Assembly (NCBI RefSeq): GCF_958450345.1
Contig: NC_088784.1
Coordinates: 40,920,278-40,984,277 of the forward strand
Source: Calliphora vicina
Taxonomy: Eukaryota; Arthropoda; Insecta; Diptera; Calliphoridae
Direction of reading: 5' to 3'
DNA: 64,000 nucleotides
The position numbers were made by a program, and so were the translations under genes. The notes under the pieces were generated by a model. That model was not told the DNA's origin. It saw only the letters and a program-made list of their open reading frames with translations, and made no database searches. This document shows positions 60,455-64,000 of the stretch, one piece after another (positions within the stretch are counted from its first letter, which is position 1; the number at the start of each line of letters is the position of its first letter).

Positions 60455-61140
60455 GAAATAGCACAGACCATCATGAGACAGTTGGTATGAGGTGCAATTT
60501 GCATGTTCGGTGTTTTCAACCACCTGCTTTCCCCAATAAATCCATCTACGCAACTTAATTTCTTCCGAGATAACCCGGAGATTGCTAAAGTATCGCTCGC
60601 CTAAAAACCTGACAAGCAGATCACTCAGTGCCGGACAATTGCAAAAAAAAGTGTAAGATGGTCTCTTCCTTCTCCTTATTCTGACGACTTCTATTCGTTG
60701 TAAGCAAAGTAGATACGACGTACATGCATCAGTCCGACGCAGGCCATATCAGCCTTATAATGGTACAGGTGGATTCATTTGGACAAGTTCATAATATGCA
60801 TTATTTATCAGCTGCTTACAAGTCGACAGCAGAATGCCACATAGGAAGTCTATTTCATTTACCCAAGTGAGTACAACTGTTGAATGTCTAGCCATCTCAT
60901 TTAAGGATGACCGGCATTCTTGGACTGTATTTGATGTTGTGTAAACATATATTAGAAATTTGATTGCGACTTTACCACGGCCTGAAGAATACTACATCCA
61001 TTTGGGAGTTTAAAGGACATTCTGATCCCATATTCAGAAATGTATACACCACCGCCCACTCCATCTCCTTTTTTGGATGAATAACCACATTGATCCAAGG
61101 GAGGGACCATCAACAGTTTCATTACTGGATGGGATTGAGA
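60455..61140 (-). pseudogene. Non-LTR retrotransposon ORF2: RNase H and C-terminal tail
   Basis: Pieces in order on the minus strand: SSNETVDG then GVGGGVYISEYGIRMSFKLP (start of RNase H, TDGS-type motif); TVQECRSSLNEMARHSTVVL then TWV (middle of RNase H, before the lost PGH); a worn W-x-x-RRT segment; then EEETI-like text, and CPALSDLLVRFLGERYFSNL, then RVISEEIKLRRWIYWG. This is the order found in I/LOA/R1-type retrotransposons that carry RNase H. At least four frameshifts and internal losses make it non-functional. It probably belongs to the same family as 13990-14345 and 18740-19047. Confidence 0.82.
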
Positions 61141-61411
61141 AACCGAAGTTCCTCAGGAAGAAGGGTTTGGGGGCGCAGTAATCCATTAGAGGTGCCCTTA
61201 AAAAATAGATTTGCTTTGGATGGGCCTTATTTTTTTTCATTAATAGGTAAAACTAACTACTGCAACATTTAAGTGCAATATGATAACTAGAACATGTGCC
61301 GGAAATCGATTGAAAGTTGCAAAATTGGGTAAATAATGGTACTTTTTCGATATCTTAAAAAATTCCCTATTTAAATACTGTTTTTTTAAATTTTTTAATA
61401 AACCTAAGCTT

Positions 61412-61897
61412 CTAGAGAAATTTATCTTTCTAACAAGGTATAAAACATGAACATCGAAAAAGTTAAAGACCAATTTTCGGAGTATATATCTCAATGTAAA
61501 AAATATCAAAGATCGCGGTGTTATAAATATAAAAACAACTTGATATGAGTCACCTATCACTCGTGCAAACAAATTTCGATGGATATTCGATAAGTTCAGG
61601 AGTTATAAAGAAAAACGTTATTAAAAGTACGTTTTTTCATATAAAAATTAAAGCAGCTGTGTTTTACCATATAAATTGAAATTGATTCAACTGTGTTCTG
61701 TTTTCTATTTGCTTAAATTTGTTTTCTTATAACTCCGGAACTAATCAAATATAGGTGTCCTCACACCATGTTCTTTTCGAATTTTTAACACCGCGATCTT
61801 TGATATTTTTTACATTGAGATATATACTCCGAAAATTGGCCTTTAACCTTTTCGATGTTCATGTTTTATACCTTGTTAGAAAGATAAATTTCTCTGA
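61412..61897. repeat. Palindromic foldback repeat, centre near 61655
   Basis: Arms 61412-61615 and about 61720-61897 are inverted copies (GAAATTTATCTTTCTAACAA, GAGTATATATCTCAATGTAA). Both arms keep the same open frame in opposite directions, so two frames encoding TPRSLIFFTLRYILRKL are mirror images rather than genes. The left arm carries an extra segment. Confidence 0.85.
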
Positions 61898-62246
61898 GAA
61901 ATTGAGAAATGTATTGGATATATTATTTGTGTGCTAAATTTCATTAAAATCGGATATGGTAAATGCGACTGCGGTCCACTTTCACATGGATCTTCCTTTT
62001 TGGTTTTAATATGCTAAATTCCAAATTTAAATATTACTGAAATTTATTGATTTTAGCTTTAAGAATGCTAAAGATATTACGGAAACTCAAACTTTACTTG
62101 TAAAAATTTCATAGCTTGGACAAAAACCAACAATCCATACTCAAATTTATAATTCCTTTGAACATCAAAATGTTTACAGTTACAAAAATATTGTTGAAAT
62201 TAAAAAAAAAACAATTATTTGTGAACAACAACAATATATTGTTACA

Positions 62247-62300
62247 AAGAACACAGTGTAGTTGCCGTAACCATGCCGAACATTGTTTTTTCGCTGCATG
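62247..62300 (+). mobile_element. Terminal fragment of the 41092-type foldback family
   Basis: GTTGCCGTAACCATGCCGAA, CATTGTTTTTTCGCTGCATG, TA is a diverged match to the last 45 bases of 41092-41582. Confidence 0.6.
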
Positions 62301-63419
62301 TATTTGAAGAAAATATGATATAATAATTTGTCGACTGATCTAATGCTAACAACTTAATGGTAATGAATTTGGTTCAATGCCTTGAAACGACTTTATAGCC
62401 AGCCCTCATGATTACTTTCATGTAAATATGCATGCGATTAGGTATCTGTTGGTATCTGTGTATGCGAACTTAAGAGTGTATGAGTGTGTGCTTATGTATG
62501 TATGTGGATATTTTAGAAAACAAATCATTAATATAATGTTATTATTAACTACGTGTGACAAAGTAAATTTATACATTCGTTCGTTCATTCATACATAAAT
62601 AAGTAACTATGTTCGAATGTTTGTATTTGTATTGTACTTACACTAAAGAACACACTTATTACAACTACAATTGTAAATAAGACTTAATGTTAATACGTAC
62701 ACATACATATGTATGTAAAGGTGTTAAGTGTGTGCGTGTGTGTGTATGGTGGTGATTTTCAATTTGCATTAATTAACGCCCTCCATGTACCATAATTACA
62801 CACGTGTTTTTGTTTTTAACTAAAATTCTACATCGTGTAATTAATGCTACAATTGTCTTCGATTTCTTAGTAACCAAGTTCTTATTCTTCTCTCCATTTT
62901 GTTCGTAGAATTGGGAATTATTATACATCCAAACTTATTGTGTGTGTGTGTGAGACCGTATGTACTACTTAAGTGTATTTTATAAGTGTTGCTACGTCCT
63001 TAATTTAGTACCTAATTAAATCATAATATTTTGAATATAAATTTAAACATCCAATTACTTATTTATTTATTTATTATCAATGTCATAAGATGAAATCGAC
63101 TTAATTGCTGATGTTTAATCAACAATTACCTATAAATAATCACTTTAGAATATTTGTATAAGTAATTGTTGTTGTTAATTTTACAACAAAAAGTCTATTC
63201 TAAGAAAATATTTTAATAAGATTTTTGCTAAAAAAAACACGTTTTTCATCATCAGTTGTCCAGTAATTAGTTCTTATAAAATTATTTCAATATTAAATGA
63301 ATTTATTTTAATGGAGAGATTTATAATAGGAAATTGTTGTCTTGTTTATTATGTAATATTTGTATTTCAGAAATTTCCATTTGTAATTTATTTTGAAATA
63401 CATACAAGGAATATATAAT

Positions 63420-63520
63420 GGAAAATTCAGAATTATAAATGGTAACTTTTGAAATACAATTGAAATATTCTGAAAAATAATTAGAAAATTCTGAAAGATA
63501 ATCCGGACATTTTGTAAATT
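63420..63520 (-). repeat. 21-bp tandem array, degenerate, reverse orientation
   Basis: On the minus strand TTTCTAATTATTTTTCAGAA and TATTTCAATTGTATTTCAAA follow one another with about the same 21-base period as 47695-47842. It includes the 7-residue pattern SEFSNYF in the open frame there. A further unit-like word (GTATTTCAGAAATTTCC) lies at 63361 on the plus strand. Confidence 0.65.
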
Positions 63521-63601
63521 TTATCCAAGTCAGTTTTATATTAAATAATTTCTTTATCAGGGATTTTAAAAAAATTTCTGTTGATTTAACTAAAAATATA
63601 A

Positions 63602-63822
63602 TTGGGGGATTCAAACGGTCTGCTATTAAGTCATAATACCCTAATATGTTGTGCTTCAAAAAAAAAATCTAAACTAATAAGACTTTTTGAACTATGTTTA
63701 TTGTTTTGTCATAAAATAACACTTTTTTTAATTGAAGCACAACAATAATTTGTTTAAATTATCATAATATATTAGGACATTATGACAATTTGACTTAATA
63801 GCAGAGCGTTTGAATCCCCCAA
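63602..63822. mobile_element. TTGGGGGATTCAAACG MITE, about 220 bp
   Basis: TTGGGGGATTCAAACGGTCT, GCTATTAAGTCA at the left is mirrored at the right by TGACTTAATAGCAGAGCGTT, TGAATCCCCCAA. Inner text (TTGTGCTTCAA / TTGAAGCACAA) is also inverted, so the element is largely foldback. No clear duplication. Confidence 0.75.
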
Positions 63823-63948
63823 GTATTATTTTAATAAAAACAAACCATAAGGAACAAATAATCAAGTTTTATTGTACAACATCAACGGCGTTTATAATTG
63901 CTATCAGTCTATTGGCGTTGTCTTTTCTGACATAAGCCCCTGTTTTAT

Positions 63949-64000
63949 ATCATACACCACCATAGTGGGGAGGTTATTATGCGTTTGTGCAGATGTTTGT
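63949..64000 (-). mobile_element. DINE-1-like Helitron, cut by the window edge
   Basis: ATACACCACCATAGTGGGGA, GGTTATTATGCGTTTGTGC matches the start of the reverse copy at 202. Confidence 0.75.

Noticed and set aside
61240..61937. Two frames sharing a 17-residue stretch, at first sight a gene pair
   Set aside because: They are mirror images produced by a palindrome read on opposite strands.
63321..63659. 112-codon minus-strand frame with 7-residue repeats
   Set aside because: It stays open because of a 21-bp tandem repeat; same artefact as at 47723-47965.
1..64000. tRNA, rRNA, CRISPR arrays, bacterial operon signals
   Set aside because: No tRNA-like B boxes with matching arms, no rRNA blocks, no spaced direct repeats; the sequence is eukaryotic.

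Overview
This is a strongly AT-rich, gene-poor stretch of an insect nuclear genome, almost certainly from a higher fly (Diptera). Two things point there. A minus-strand first coding exon at 38143-38196 encodes MAEAEGGSEQDDVSFLRT, which I recognise as the start of the fly ryanodine receptor (RyR). The repeat content is also typical: DINE-1/INE-1-like Helitron remnants with GTCC-rich blocks and terminal hairpins, the kind found in calyptrate flies such as blowflies and house or stable flies. The species cannot be fixed from the sequence alone.

Layout. Positions 1-38142 are best read as the 5' part of RyR intron 1: the gene runs leftward, exon 1 ends in a clear GTAAGT donor, and I find no exon 2. 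The intron is a transposon graveyard. It holds DINE-1-like copies (202-335 with 2388-2712, 6716-7463, 16620-17062, 23545-24130, 26680-27045); two hAT-type non-autonomous elements with 8-bp target duplications (7990-8671, 12947-13720); two Harbinger-like elements with TTA/TAA duplications (1507-2004 nested in a foldback, and 28651-29106); a dead Tc1-like transposon with very long inverted repeats (31394-32914) nested in a Transib-like element with CACAGTG-type ends and a 5-bp duplication (31067-33570); and broken transposase or retrotransposon coding pieces (3858-4025, 13990-14345, 18740-19047, 23156-23420, 25657-26222, 36330-37230).

Positions 38197-38505 are the RyR 5' leader or promoter side, with a fly-type start context and a 16-bp-stem hairpin at 38399-38438. 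Positions 38506-64000 lie upstream of this exon. I recognise no host gene there. Most of it is again repeats: a non-LTR reverse-transcriptase fragment (40320-40940) beside a near-perfect 491-bp foldback element (41092-41582), a TA-flanked element carrying a decayed conserved insect ORF (44403-46654), a 21-bp tandem repeat (47695-47842) that recurs in opposite orientation at 63420-63520, a piggyBac-type MITE (48316-48595), a Penelope-like remnant (50062-50540), a palindromic block (56320-58200), and an RNase H-bearing non-LTR fragment (60455-61140).

Apart from RyR exon 1 there is no intact protein-coding gene that I can support. The remaining open reading frames are chance frames, mirror frames of palindromes, or decayed mobile-element coding sequence. 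The stretches without repeats (about 5100-6700, 10700-11880, 17100-18250, 20900-22150, 29590-30190, 38700-40300, 42700-44380, 51300-52690, 53000-53990, 62310-63400) are anonymous AT-rich intronic or intergenic DNA with short microsatellites.
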